Source: Cyclaneusma minus
Lineage: Eukaryota; Ascomycota; Leotiomycetes; Marthamycetales; Marthamycetaceae
Reading direction: 5' to 3'
DNA length: 64,000 bases
Assembly: GCA_037179335.1 (NCBI GenBank)
Contig: JAKZHN010000021.1
Coordinates: forward strand, 186,001-250,000
Shown: one piece after another, positions 1 to 11,075 of the stretch
How the letters are laid out: the number at the start of each line of letters is the position of its first letter
Numbering within the stretch: the stretch's first letter is position 1
Notes under the pieces: model-generated
What the model saw: the letters and a program-made list of their open reading frames with translations, nothing else
Told to the model about the DNA's origin: nothing
The model's database searches: none
Position numbers and translations under genes: made by a program

Positions 1-2073
1 TCCAAAGCGACTGAATATATTAGGCATCTTGAGAAACGGAACTCGAGACTAACTGATGAGGTTACTGCCATGAAAGCTCGAATCAATGCATTTGAGAAGC
101 TGTTTATTTCAGGCGCCATGGGTGGTATCCAATCCCCTCCTATTCCCCAACCCTATTATGGCCAAGAGATGTACATGAACTCTCCCAACTCGGCACCCAA
201 TACTACACCTGGCGGAGAGCCGCAAGGCATGATCCAGGTCCCCGAAGATATTCGGCGTCTCCATCAATCTCAACTCAACCAACAGATATATCCTGTTCCA
301 CAAGAGAATTACCAGCCGAATGTCGGCCGAGCTCCTGGTGGACAGCATGCTTGGGTTAATGGAGGCAGCTATTTTGGCAGGCTCATGGTAGGATCACTTG
401 CTGGCCTGATGATCATGGAAGGTTTCAGCGAGGCGGAACCAGAAGGCGACGGCCCCAACGCACGTGGGCTGTCAGCTCTCCCTGTGCAGATGCTTGCTGC
501 TGCCGGCCGACATTTACGGCGCATGACAGATGTTCATGTACTCGGCTATCACTCCGATGCTGCACAGACGATCTCCTACTTGAGGTTCGCCTTGATGTTG
601 GGTGCACTCTTATACGTTTTCCTACCCCAGCTTTTCAAGCCAAAATCCCAGCCTCGTGATGGAAAACTCCAGAGCACATCCCCGAAGGCTGCACCATCTC
701 CAGCAGCTCCAATTCAAGTGAGACGTCAGGCTTGGCTTACTTCCATCCAGACTGTCTGGGTGCCTCGCCACAACTTCTTCCTCGAGGCTGCCGCCTTGAT
801 CTTGAAGATGCTCAAGCTAAGTGTCCGGAACATCATTGGATGGAACGGATATTCTTTCTTGACCGGCATTACCGAGCAACAAGAAGCAGCTCGTATCAAG
901 GCTTGGGAGGTAGCTCTCGACGCACAATTGGCTGGTGGTGATGTTGAAGTCAGCAAGAGTCGTTTGATACTCACATTGATGGCCTCTGGCACTCTTCCAG
1001 ACACGCCAGCTCGCTTGATGCTCAAGGCCGTGCACATCCGAGTCTTACTCTGGGAGTTTGGGAACTCGGGTTTTAACAGCATCTTTATGTTCCGCGAGAT
1101 CGCCGCGAAGATTGCGAGATGGAAGTGGAACGAAGCTCAGCAATTGCAGAAGATCATGACTTCCCCCAGCCCAGTACACGACCCCTCCAGCGGTCTCGTT
1201 TTGCCAGACCATCTCATCGCTCTATTGGAGCAAGAATGCGATGATGTTCTGGTCGACCCTATTGGCCAACGAGCCTATAACCTGGCCTGGAACTTGCCGA
1301 CTACGGACAAGTCGGAAATTAGCAGCCCAGCGATGGACCTTGTTGTCGAGGATTCCGCTATCCGATCTCCTCTCGATGCCGTTGCTGCTTGGTTCTCGAT
1401 CTTGACGCTTACACAAGCACTTAAGACGAGCATTCTTGCCGACGATGATGAAGCCAACGAGTCTATCGCCAAAGACATCGATTTGGCCGTACGAACAGCA
1501 CCAGTGGGATCTAATGCCCAAGTTGTTGCGCTCGTTGCCCGCGCCGTGCTGATCCAGAAGAGACGTGGCGAAAGCCTCGCTGCTGCTTTGCACGCCATGA
1601 CGCCTATGGAAGCCGAGCCAACCAACAGTGAGGGGGTTCCAAGCTTGATCAACACAACTGCGCCAACGTCAATTCCTTCTGACGTCCGCACTTCCCTTGA
1701 CTGCGCCAATGCTATTGCACATCTCGAGCATACGCCTGCTCCTGCTGATCCGACAGCTGCCTATCCTCTGATCGACCGCATTATCCCGGTGAAGCTAACG
1801 CTTCTGGGATTCGTAGCAGCGTTCAAATTGATGGAGACGATTGCTGAGCATGAACGGGCCGCCAGCAAGTGTTCTCGCAGACTGGAGAGCCTGGCCGGCA
1901 ACCTCAGGATTTGGGTTGGCGGCATCGAGGGTCTCCAGAGTGGCTTGGACAAGGAGACGAGGGAGACTGCAGTGGAACGCTGCTTACTCGTTGCCAAGAA
2001 GGCAATCGGCATTGACAAAGATGCCGGCTACGAGAGCATGAGTGAGCACGACGATATTGGTGCCGCGTGTTGA
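1..2073 (+). CDS. SREBP/SrbA-type sterol and hypoxia transcription factor, C-terminal part
   Basis: The gene enters from the left edge already open in frame. The first residues (SKATEYIRHLEKRN) are the end of a bHLH-zipper helix of the SREBP type, so the DNA-binding N-terminus lies outside the window. Two hydrophobic segments follow: FGRLMVGSLAGLMIM (bases about 373-420) and LRFALMLGALLYVFLPQ (about 583-633). They are separated by a short loop, as in membrane-tethered SREBPs. A long helical C-terminal domain like the DUF2014 region of fungal Sre1/SrbA runs to the stop. The family is an ER-held precursor that is cleaved under low sterol or oxygen and then activates ergosterol and iron genes. 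No intron is visible in this part. Family assignment is confident; which paralogue it is (SrbA or SrbB-like) cannot be settled without the N-terminus. Confidence 0.85.
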   Translation, partial: SKATEYIRHLEKRNSRLTDEVTAMKARINAFEKLFISGAMGGIQSPPIPQPYYGQEMYMNSPNSAPNTTPGGEPQGMIQVPEDIRRLHQSQLNQQIYPVPQENYQPNVGRAPGGQHAWVNGGSYFGRLMVGSLAGLMIMEGFSEAEPEGDGPNARGLSALPVQMLAAAGRHLRRMTDVHVLGYHSDAAQTISYLRFALMLGALLYVFLPQLFKPKSQPRDGKLQSTSPKAAPSPAAPIQVRRQAWLTSIQTVWVPRHNFFLEAAALILKMLKLSVRNIIGWNGYSFLTGITEQQEAARIKAWEVALDAQLAGGDVEVSKSRLILTLMASGTLPDTPARLMLKAVHIRVLLWEFGNSGFNSIFMFREIAAKIARWKWNEAQQLQKIMTSPSPVHDPSSGLVLPDHLIALLEQECDDVLVDPIGQRAYNLAWNLPTTDKSEISSPAMDLVVEDSAIRSPLDAVAAWFSILTLTQALKTSILADDDEANESIAKDIDLAVRTAPVGSNAQVVALVARAVLIQKRRGESLAAALHAMTPMEAEPTNSEGVPSLINTTAPTSIPSDVRTSLDCANAIAHLEHTPAPADPTAAYPLIDRIIPVKLTLLGFVAAFKLMETIAEHERAASKCSRRLESLAGNLRIWVGGIEGLQSGLDKETRETAVERCLLVAKKAIGIDKDAGYESMSEHDDIGAAC

Positions 2074-3658
2074 ACTCTCCTCCTTTGCGTACAGCATTCT
2101 TACTCGCCAGCTTTCCCTCCATCGTTTGTTCGCTTCCGAATGTTTGGTTGTCTATATTTTCGTCCATGGTGGTGGACACAGAATGCATTTCTTGGGACAA
2201 GTGTAGAATGGGCCAATGGCGTTGTCGAGGTTAGCCTGGCCGAGTGGGCTTTTTCCAGGCTTTTCACAGGCTTTTCAAAAAGTGGAATCTTTGGGATGGC
2301 GTATTGTTTTTTGTTATCATTGATGGATGCTACTGTTGCCTCTCCACTATGCTGTCGCTTTACGAAGCTAGATGCAGTTATACGGCCGCTTCTGTTGGTC
2401 CGCTATATGTTTGTTGGTTGGGGAATTAGTAGATCAAATTGCGGATAAACACATATGGTGTATACAGATGGAAAATCAAAAACACTGAATCCATCTGCTC
2501 GTGTGCGGACTTGCAGGTTTCGACAGCCAAGTAATCGTAGGCCCGGTGGTAGGTGAAAGCGACTAACCCGGTTGGCTTACGTCTGGAATTTTGGTGGAAA
2601 AATTGCTGTGGCTGAAATTCTGCGAGCACAGACCGATTTTCGCACGCAAGCCACCCGGGTTAGTCGCTTCAGGGGTGGGAAAATCAAAGGGCCAACGATT
2701 ATGAGTGTGGTGAGTTTTCTTGTCGGTGCAAAAGGATTCTGTCGTGTCAACTTCACCAATCCACAACCTGAATATCAAAACAACAATAAATCCCAAAGCA
2801 AAAAGAAGTCCATCCAAAACGACCGCCAAACCTCCTGTCTCCATCATCAGTTGCCGTGCAATGACCATCCACGTGATCGACACTCCTCCTCCGGATCGCC
2901 TTTCTCCGCATCTCCGGCCTCCCGAAGATGATCTCCGGCCAGGCCCAAAGCGGCAAGGGTCCACATGTCCTTATCAGCGCCTTCCACCAATCAGCCCCTT
3001 ATCAAAGCTCGTAAAGCACGCGAAGCAAGCAGAGCCAATCCTTCAAACCTTGATTTTTCCACGGGAAGTGCAGGAAGTGCATTCAAGACTTGTCGATGAA
3101 TTCTGATAAGGGATGCTTTTGCAGGATGGACTTCTTCCCGGGAGGTTCGCGTTGGGTGATTGGCTGGATGAAGTGGACAGAGTGGGAAACGTCATGAGAA
3201 TATGCAAAAAGGGCGCGGAGATGGAGTAGGAGATGCTTGATTTTGAAAGGTTTGGATGGCTCCAGTGCACGGAGTGGACATGGAGGGCTGTAGGATGATG
3301 TTAAGATATCTTTAAAGAACGGTGGTGTTGAGAGGCTAGGCTCTTCCTGAATTCAATCCTTTTCTTCTGATTGAAGTGGCCGGAGCTGCTTCTTTCTTCC
3401 TTTCTATCTTATTCTTCCTACTCCTTCAATTTCTTCCGATTTCTTGAGGCTTTGGGACTTGGGACTTGGGAATACGAGAGCTGTGTTGCGAAAAGCGACA
3501 CTACATCAACAAGCTGGTTTCTTCCTCACTTGTTACCACTGCTCACTCCTCAGCACTCTTCCCCCCCGCCCCTCTTGCCCTCACCAACCCAATCCCAAAA
3601 CCCCAAAATTTCCCCATCAGCCCCTCGTCCCCTTATCAACAAAACAAAACCCATCACC
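2074..3658. promoter_or_regulatory. Intergenic region and nitrite reductase promoter with GATA-factor sites
   Basis: No gene is seen here. Four matches to the HGATAR core bound by AreA/NIT2 nitrogen regulators lie in the last 700 bases: CTTATCA at 2970-2976, 2998-3004 and 3632-3638, and TGATAAG at 3104-3110. CTCCG-type near-matches to the NirA half site occur around 2886-2937 but none is exact. Clustering before a nitrite reductase fits nitrogen-metabolite control; that link is inference. Confidence 0.55.
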
Positions 3659-6600
3659 ATGGCTTCATGGCAGCCGCAACTCGACGCCGTGGAAGTCAAC
3701 GGCGGCCCCACCAACGGCGGCCCGGACGGCGTCGAAGGCTCCGAAAAGCAGGTCCTCGTCGGCTCGCGGAAGAAGATTGTGGTTGTGGGACTGGGCATGG
3801 TGGGCATCAGCTTTATTGAGAAGCTGATGAAATTGGATGCGAAGAGGAGGGAATGGGATGTGGTGGTTGTGGGAGAGGAACGGCATTTGGCGTATAATCG
3901 GGTGGGCTTGACGAGCTTTTTTCAGCATCGGAGGGTGGAGAATTTGTATTTGAATCCGAGGGAGTGGGTATGTATCTTTTCACCTATTTTGCTCGCTTTG
4001 GCTGTGGTTTTGGGCAGTGAGTGAGGGGTGGAGAGGGGCTGGATGGGGGTGTTGTTTGTTGGCTTGGATGATGTGCTGACTTTGTGGGGGTGATATAGTA
4101 TTCGAGTGTCCCGGAGGGCTCGCTGAATTATCATTTGAATACGAAAGTCACATCGATCGATACGGAGCGGAAACAAGTCACCTGCTCGAATGGCGATGAG
4201 GTGGCTTATGATGTCTTGGTTCTTGCAACTGGCTCCGATGCTCTGCTTCCTAGGCACACCCCTGGCCATGATGCCAACGGTGTCTTCGTCTACCGCACTA
4301 TCGAGGATCTGGAATCCCTGATCTCTTGGTCTGCTCAGCGCAAAGGCACAAACGGCTTTGTTGTTGGCGGCGGACTGCTAGGTCTCGAAGCCGCAAAAGC
4401 CATGATGGACCTGGAAGCCTTCGACAAAGTCAAACTCGTCGAGCGGAATCGCTGGGTTCTGAGCAGACAGCTTGATGGCGATGCTGGGAACTTGGTTGTG
4501 GAGCAAGTCAGGAACCTGGGGCTGGACGTGCTGCTGAGTAAAAGGGTTGGCAGTATCGAAGTCGATGAGGAGAACAATGTGAAAGGAGTGGTTTTTGAGG
4601 ACGGAGAGAAGATGGAGTGCTCGACTATCTGCTTTGCTATTGGCATCAAAGCCCGAGATGAACTTGCGAGGGCGGCGGGCATCAAGTGTGCTGATCGTGG
4701 TGGCGGGATTGTCGTCGATGAGAGCTTGAAGACCAGTGCAGAGGATGTGTATGCAATTGGCGAGTGTGCGAGCTGGGAAAACCAGACGTTTGGACTCATT
4801 GCTCCGGGCATTGAGATGGCGGATGTGCTGTCGTTCAACCTTACGCAGGCGAAAGCACACACCCCTCGCAAGTTCAAGAGACCGGATTTGAGCACCAAGC
4901 TGAAGTTGCTGGGTGTTGAGGTGGCGAGCTTTGGGGACTTCTTTGCGGATAGAGATGGGCCGAAGTTCCTACCTGTGAGGGCTGGGAAGAAACTTGAGAA
5001 GGAGGAGAGGGGCGCGTTGAAGACGCTTACTGATGGGCCGGCACCGAGTCCGGTGAAGGCGTTGACGTATCGGGATCCTTTCCAGGCGGTTTACAAAAAA
5101 TATCTGTTCACGCCCGATGGCAAGTATCTGCTGGGAGGCATGATGATTGGCGATACGAAAGACTATGTCAAGCTGGTGCCAATGGTCAAGAACCAGAAAG
5201 CCCTTGATGTCCCACCATCACAGTTTATCCTCGGCGCAAGCAAAGAAGGCGACGATGGTGCCGACGACCTCGACGACGACACGCAGATCTGCTCTTGTCA
5301 CAACGTTACCAAAGGCCAAGTGCAGTCCGTCATCAAAGACAAAACCTGCACATCTCTCGGCGATGTCAAGTCGTGCACGAAAGCTGGCACGGGCTGTGGT
5401 GGCTGCATGCCCCTGGTCACATCTATTTTCAACAGCACGATGAAGTCGATGGGCCAGGAAGTGAAGAATCACCTGTGTCCGCACTTCAACTACTCCCGCG
5501 CCGATCTTTACAACATCATCTATGCAAAGCAGCTCAAGTCTTTCGCAGAGGTGATGCGTGAAGCGGGAAATCACAAAGACAGTGTGGGTTGCGAGGCTTG
5601 CAAGCCCACCATCGGCAGTATTTTGGCTTCGCTGTATAATCGCCATGTGATGGATAAGGATGTGCATGGTCTGCAAGACACGAATGATCGCTACTTGGGC
5701 AACATTCAACGCAATGGCACGTACTCGGTGATTCCGCGTGTTGCGGCGGGCGAGATTACACCGGAGAAGTTGATTGTGATTGGCAATGTGGCGAAGAAGT
5801 ATGGACTGTATACGAAGATTACCGGTGGGCAGCGTATTGATATGTTTGGGGCGAAGAAGCAGGATTTGTTGGCTATTTGGAAAGAGTTGAATGCTGGGGG
5901 TATGGAGAGTGGACATGCGTATGCGAAGAGTTTGAGAACCGTGAAGAGTTGTGTGGGGACTACTTGGTGCAGGTATGGGATTGGGGATAGTGTGGGCATG
6001 GCGGTGAGGTTGGAGGAGAGGTACAAGAGTATTAGGAGTCCGCATAAGATGAAGGGAGGCGTGAGTGGATGTGTGAGGGAGTGTGCTGAGGCGCAGAATA
6101 AGGAGTGAGTATTCCCCCTTTCCACACGACTGACCTGCACTAGAGCATGTTGGAACTTGGACTATGGCTAACGGAATGTTAATAGCTTCGGCCTCATCGC
6201 CACCGAAAAAGGCTTCAACATCTTCGTCGGCGGCAACGGCGGTGCCTCCCCCAAACACTCCGAACTCCTCGCCAAAGACGTGCCTCCGGACGACGTGATC
6301 CCCATTCTAGACCGCTACCTCATGTTCTACATGCGCACCGCCGACAAGCTCCAGCGCACCGCCCGCTGGCTCGAAAACCTCCCGGGCGGCATCGCCTACC
6401 TCCGCTCCGTCATCCTCGAAGACAAGCTCGGCATCTGCGCCTCCCTTGAAGAGCAAATGCAAGACCTCGTCGGCACATTCTTCGACGAGTGGGCCGAAGC
6501 GATCAAAGACCCCGAGCGCGCCAAAAACTTCCGTCAATTCGCCAACACGGACGAGACAATTGAAAATATGGAGAATACAGAAGATCGTGGCCAGCAGCGT

Positions 6601-7209
6601 CCTGTGTATTGGCCTAAGGAGAGCGCGAAGGATGATTTCAAGGGCACGAAGTGGACGAGCTTGACTTGGCAGCCGCTTATTGCGGCGAGTCATTTTAAGG
6701 ACGAGGAAAAGAGCCCGAATGGGATATCGGCGAATGTGAAAAGGGGGGATACGCAGCTGGCGATTTTTAAGGTCAAGGGGAAGTACTATGCATCGCAGCA
6801 GATGTGTCCACACAAGCGCGCATTTGTGCTCTCAGACGGACTGATTGGAGATGATGTGGAGAAAGGCAAACTGTGGGTCAGCTGTCCGTACCACAAGCGG
6901 AACTATCAGCTGAAGGGGGAGCAGGCGGGACGGTGCTTGAACGATGAGGAAACCAGCATTGCGGTGTTTGAGGTGGAGGAGAGGGACGATGGCATGGTTT
7001 ATGTGAGGTTGCCGCCGGTGCACGAGCTGGATGGGGTGCTGGGGACGAAGAAGTGGATGGTGAGGAAGGGGGAGGCGGAGGAGCCGTTTGAGAAGTTGGA
7101 TAGGAAGATGGTGGGGATGAGGGGGAGGAAGCCGCCGAAGGCGAATGGGACGGGGAAGGAGATTAGGGCGGTGGCGGTGGGGGGTGGGGATGGGAATATT
7201 GATTGGTAG
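3659..7209 (+). CDS. niiA: Assimilatory nitrite reductase [NAD(P)H], siroheme and Rieske type
   Basis: Three exons: 3659-3967, 4099-6104 and 6186-7209. They join in frame to a protein of 1112 aa, the usual length for fungal NiiA. It reduces nitrite to ammonium in the cytosol. Domains in order: an N-terminal pyridine-nucleotide oxidoreductase with two dinucleotide folds (VVVGLGMVG and GFVVGGGLLGLEAA); a BFD-like [2Fe-2S] segment (CSCHNVTKG and GCGGC); and a ferredoxin-like nitrite/sulfite reductase repeat. The siroheme/[4Fe-4S] cysteines are in SCVGTTWC and GCVRECAE. A C-terminal Rieske domain has CPH and CPYH ligand pairs. The second intron falls just after the second cysteine pair. No nitrate reductase or nitrate transporter lies beside it in the window, unlike the clustered arrangement in Aspergillus. 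The start ATG follows a pyrimidine-rich leader and is the first in frame. Confidence 0.95.
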
Positions 7210-8019
7210 ATATGTGGGGAGTCGCTTTGCTGCTTTTGGTTGGTTTTCGCTTGCTTTTATCATCGGCGTCTTTGAATTTTGATCTGTTGGATATGTTGAA
7301 GCTATATGAATGATCATTTCTCCTTGCATGGTCGGCTTTTTGAAACAGTCCCGAAGCCACCTTACCACATTCAGTAGCCTTGAACTTGGAATATTGAATG
7401 GACATCCAGGGCTTCCAAGTCTTAAGAGTCCTCGTTGTTGCTGAAATTGAAGCTACAGTAGGGCGAAGAAATCTGAAGCCCCCGGCCCCTCTCGACCTCC
7501 TGAGCTCAACATGTGGCAGTAGTATTAGCTGAATATTTGAAGGAGAAGAGGGCGGAGGGAGAACTTGTCTCATTCTCACCTAACTGCATCTCAACAGTCG
7601 CAGAGCCCTGGAGCACAGATGACATTCCTAAGCAAGACTTCTCCTGCTGCTTCAGACTCAAGGCTAAAGATCATCAAGCTCCATTTTGAAATCTTCTCTG
7701 TCGAGCATTTCGACAACTTTGTTCAGCACCCGAACTTACCCTAGGTTTGTCAAGTGCCGGACTTCCTGTCGAATTCTCTAAGCTCACTCATCATGGTATC
7801 TTCACCATCCGGCCTCCGGATTCGTCGTGGGACTGATAATTCTTGATAAACCCTCCAAGCGGACGCTGCACAAAAGGTCTCGTCCGATCGTGTATCCTCC
7901 ATCTGCGCTTTCACCTAAATTTCTCTCAACCTCATCCTGCATCTCGCCGCACCCACCCGCATACAATCGATTCTTCAGAGATCACAGCAGGTCCATCTTC
8001 AACACACCTACACTGCGCC
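7210..8019. other. Intergenic, nothing recognised
   Basis: Between the nitrite reductase stop and the next start I see no coding pattern, repeat or RNA. The last 150 bases are pyrimidine-rich and probably hold the leader of the gene at 8020. Confidence 0.5.
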
Positions 8020-8797
8020 ATGCCGTCCCGTGGAGAGCAAATGTAAGCACTCTCAGCTTCAGGTCACTCTCAAGACGAAGCTCATAGTTACTCGAAGGGC
8101 AAAATCGCAGCGGGAGCGCCTCAGGGAACGCGCTGATCTCATCAAGTCAGCCGTCGAGGCCGCGCTGGTTTTCGCCGTCCTTTTCGCCTTCTATTACGTG
8201 TTGAAAAACATGGGACCTTGCGTCTTGGAAAACATAAACAGGGAACCGACCGAGAGGTACCATCACGCGGCTCACACAGTTCGGTTCGAGAATCAAGATG
8301 CTTTGAACTCCATGCTTTACCAGCGCTGGTTGGATTGGCGTGGCGTTCCAGTGCCGCAGAGCGCAGACAACGACGAGCTTGTTGCCCTGATCCGCAAATA
8401 CAAGGCCGAGCCCCGCCTGAAAGACTACATCGACGCAGCGACCGATGACAATCTGAACGAAGACACAGTGAGGGCCATTCTCTCTCGCCAACATGTCACC
8501 GTCCAAGCTGATGCTTCCCGTGATGATCTCAAGGACGCTTTTTGGGCTCGATACTCCGAGCTTCTTCAGATCGTCTACTCCGGAGAGTCATCCACCGATG
8601 ATGTGGACTACACATCTGCTACCTCCCCTCACGCTGCGCAGACCGACGCCGCGCAGGTTTCTATCTGGCATACCTGGACCAACGACGAGTCCTGGGACGA
8701 CGCAGATATCGAAATCTACATTGACGATCAGCTCAAGTCGCATACCCCGTCATCACCTGCCGCCGCAACAGCGACATCGGTACCATCGGAGCTCTGA
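8020..8797 (+). CDS. Small single-pass membrane protein, possibly Ish1/Msc1-like
   Basis: The best model has a 23-nt first exon (8020-8042, MPSRGEQ plus two bases), a 55-nt GTAAGC...AAG intron, and a second exon 8098-8797. It gives 240 aa. This is the only acceptor I found that keeps the frame. A basic arginine-rich stretch precedes one membrane helix (ALVFAVLFAFYYVLKNMG). After it come segments such as WLDWRGVPVPQSADNDEL and DLKDAFWARYSELL. These resemble the Trp-x-x-x-Leu plus Asp-Glu-Leu spacing of Ish1/Msc1 stress-response repeats of the nuclear envelope. That resemblance is by eye and weak. The acidic C-terminus is rich in Ser/Thr/Ala. The gene itself is well supported; its role is not. 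Confidence 0.6.
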
Positions 8798-9546
8798 AAG
8801 AGCCCTGCGACTATGCTTATAGCTAGCCGCTGGAGTTAGAACTGGTACTGCGATTGATGCTAGAATGGGCGGAATTGAGATTGGCCATGATGATTATGGC
8901 ACCTTACAGGAATTCTCTGGATTGGACTGAAGCATCATTCAGTCTGCGATAGCGAGAGGATCGGGATAGCAAGCAAGCAGCAATGATCAATAACAAGTTC
9001 ACCAGACTCTCTCATTCCGTATTCCGTGGAAAGCCTGTAATCCTTAGGCGAACACCGTCTGAACCTTCTCCCCTCTCTTCAATAATCAGGAAAAATTCAC
9101 AGTAATTCGGAATATCCTCAATAATCAGGAAAGGGATGCGGACTTTTTCCATCCCAATGTACGATCAGCATCTTAAATGTCGTGAACGTCCTTAGTTTTG
9201 TGATATCCCAGGCCACTCCAAAAACTCGATTTTAGCGTGAAATGTCACGAGTATCATGTGACTGCTTCGAGCCTGAGACAACCATGGCTGAAAGTGCCTC
9301 CGACACAGAAATCTGATAACCGCACCGGCGCCCGCCTGCGCGCAAAGCTCTTTGGCCTTCAGCTTCTTCACTATCTCGCGTCTACTGCTCCGCTCGCGCA
9401 GTCGCTCTGAGATCCCAACACAACCGTACAACATAGCTACTCAACACTACGCCATACTTGCGTTACAAAACAAGGTACGCCACTCGTAGCCCTTGACTCC
9501 AACTCCTTTCCCCCCAGATTATCGAAAGCTCACATCAACGACGAAG
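8798..9546. other. Intergenic with a short direct repeat
   Basis: No gene is seen. The string TCAATAATCAGGAAA occurs twice, near 9079 and 9118, about 40 bases apart. The last 100 bases are the likely promoter of the secreted protein gene. Confidence 0.5.
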
Positions 9547-10038
9547 ATGCACTTCCTCAAGCTCACCCTGCTGGCCATGCTGGGTCTCCTCGCCCTTGCT
9601 CTCGCCAACAGCGTCACGCAGGCTGCGCCTTACTGCGACGCTCAAGGTGGTCCCGGCAACTGTAACTTAGCCATCACCTACCCGGGCAGTGGGACCTTCG
9701 GTGCTGTTGGCGATCTTACGGGCTACACCGGTTATGTCTACGACTACGAATGCAATCTGGTGAGCCATCTCTCTCGTCCCCGTTCCTCACACTCGAGACA
9801 CACGACGCAGAATAGCTGCTAACCAGGATACAACAACCAGATTGGCGTTCCCTGTACCGAGGAGGGCAAGCAATTTTGCCAGACCATCCCCGGCTCTTCG
9901 AACGTTATCTACGGCGACGAGGTGTACGACAAGTTCGAGTACAACGGCCATCAGTACAAACTGTATGACTGTTATCAGGTCAACGACTACACCCAAATGG
10001 CTTGCCAGAGAGCTTTCCTTTGCGACTACCCGAACTGA
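9547..10038 (+). CDS. Small secreted cysteine-rich protein (candidate effector)
   Basis: Two exons, 9547-9759 and 9841-10038, joined in phase 0 by an 81-nt GTGAGC...CAG intron, give 136 aa. The N-terminus is a clear signal peptide (MHFLKLTLLAMLGLLALALA) followed by a short polar stretch. The mature part has eight cysteines, in contexts such as YCDAQ, NCNLA, YECNL, VPCTE, QFCQT, YDCYQ, MACQR and FLCDY. That is enough for four disulfides. It is rich in Tyr, Gly and Asp, with no membrane segment after the signal. The second exon is under 70 codons and easy to miss without splicing. It shares no motif I can name; size, secretion and cysteine content are those of fungal small secreted proteins. 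An effector role is inference only. Confidence 0.75.
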
Positions 10039-10928
10039 GCAATACGATTGCTCTCTGCCGTTGGAGAATAACGAGATGTAAGTTACTCTGTATGTGATCG
10101 AAGCCGGATGACAGGTTGCTGACTTCGTTTGACTCGCAGGTAGCTAGCTGTTCACCGCAATCAACTCAAGAAACAGCTCCGATACAACCATCGCTCCTTC
10201 TCTCCGCTGTAAAGCATCATCAAGCTCCGCCCACACCTTCGAACCGCAGATAGCTTCCTCAACCGAACAGTCAGGTCTAGCATTCCTTACCAATCAGTCC
10301 GTGTTTCTGAGCTCGGAAACGCAACTGAGATTGCCGTAACCGGAATTGACCATGTTCATGGTATCTTGCCAGACTGTTGAAGAGCGGAACATCATCTGGT
10401 GTGTTTCATCCTAGGAAGATGGTTCAGATAGCAAGCAATTACAAATGGGAAGCTTGATCACATCATATCTCCAATTTCCAAGACGGTGACTTGTCTTGAG
10501 ACTCCAAAGCGTGATTCCGTTCAAATTAAAGTATTGAAACCTTTTAGCTGAGCCTCACTAGTGTCCTATTTTTCACGCAGCTTATTCCCACAAAACCTCA
10601 AAGCCACACAGTTTTTTCTTCTTTTGTTTTGTGCTGAAATTATTCCCACCATCCCACGAAGTGCGTTCCCAAGCTAGGTACACAAAACAATACACTTTCA
10701 CACAGAATCAAGGCAGAAAAAAAGACACTAGCCTCTATATGGAACAGACCTGTGACCAGGAGCACGTGGACATAGCTAGCTGCTGCCTGCCCTTTGAGGG
10801 CTAGGCTCTGTTGTCGTTGCTTGGCACTTGTAGCTGAAGCTATTAGAAGGAAGCTCTTCTCCAGGAGCTCCATTCTTCTCTCCCTAGACCACAACACCGT
10901 TATCACCCAAGCTGCATCTGTGTGTTGA
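10039..10928. other. Intergenic, nothing recognised
   Basis: About 900 bases with no coding signal, repeat or RNA that I can support. Confidence 0.45.
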
Positions 10929-11060
10929 CACGTGACTCACTGTTGCACGTGACATGGCATCATTCTTCTAAAATCATCTCTTCTCAGCTCTATAAATACA
11001 GTATGTGGGAGTTGGTTCAGCTCTTCTCTCTTCAGTCCTCCTGTTCTCTCTTTCCTGGAC
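10929..11060 (+). promoter_or_regulatory. Promoter-like block: paired CACGTG boxes and a TATA box
   Basis: CACGTG occurs at 10929-10934 and 10946-10951. TATAAATA follows at 10991-10998, then a CT-rich stretch of about 60 bases with CTTCTCTCTTCAG. This is the layout of a strong fungal TATA promoter reading rightward. The only thing downstream is the tail of an F-box pseudogene in the opposite orientation, so any transcript would be antisense to it. Confidence 0.4.
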
Positions 11061-11075
11061 CTTCAAGTTCAATAC

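Noticed and set aside
2880..2940. NirA-type CTCCG sites in the nitrite reductase promoter
   Set aside because: Only half-site matches are present; none fits the full consensus, so no separate feature is claimed.
5218..6258. Long open frame of 346 codons on the minus strand across nitrite reductase
   Set aside because: It is antisense to a well-conserved coding exon and has no family motif: a shadow of codon bias.
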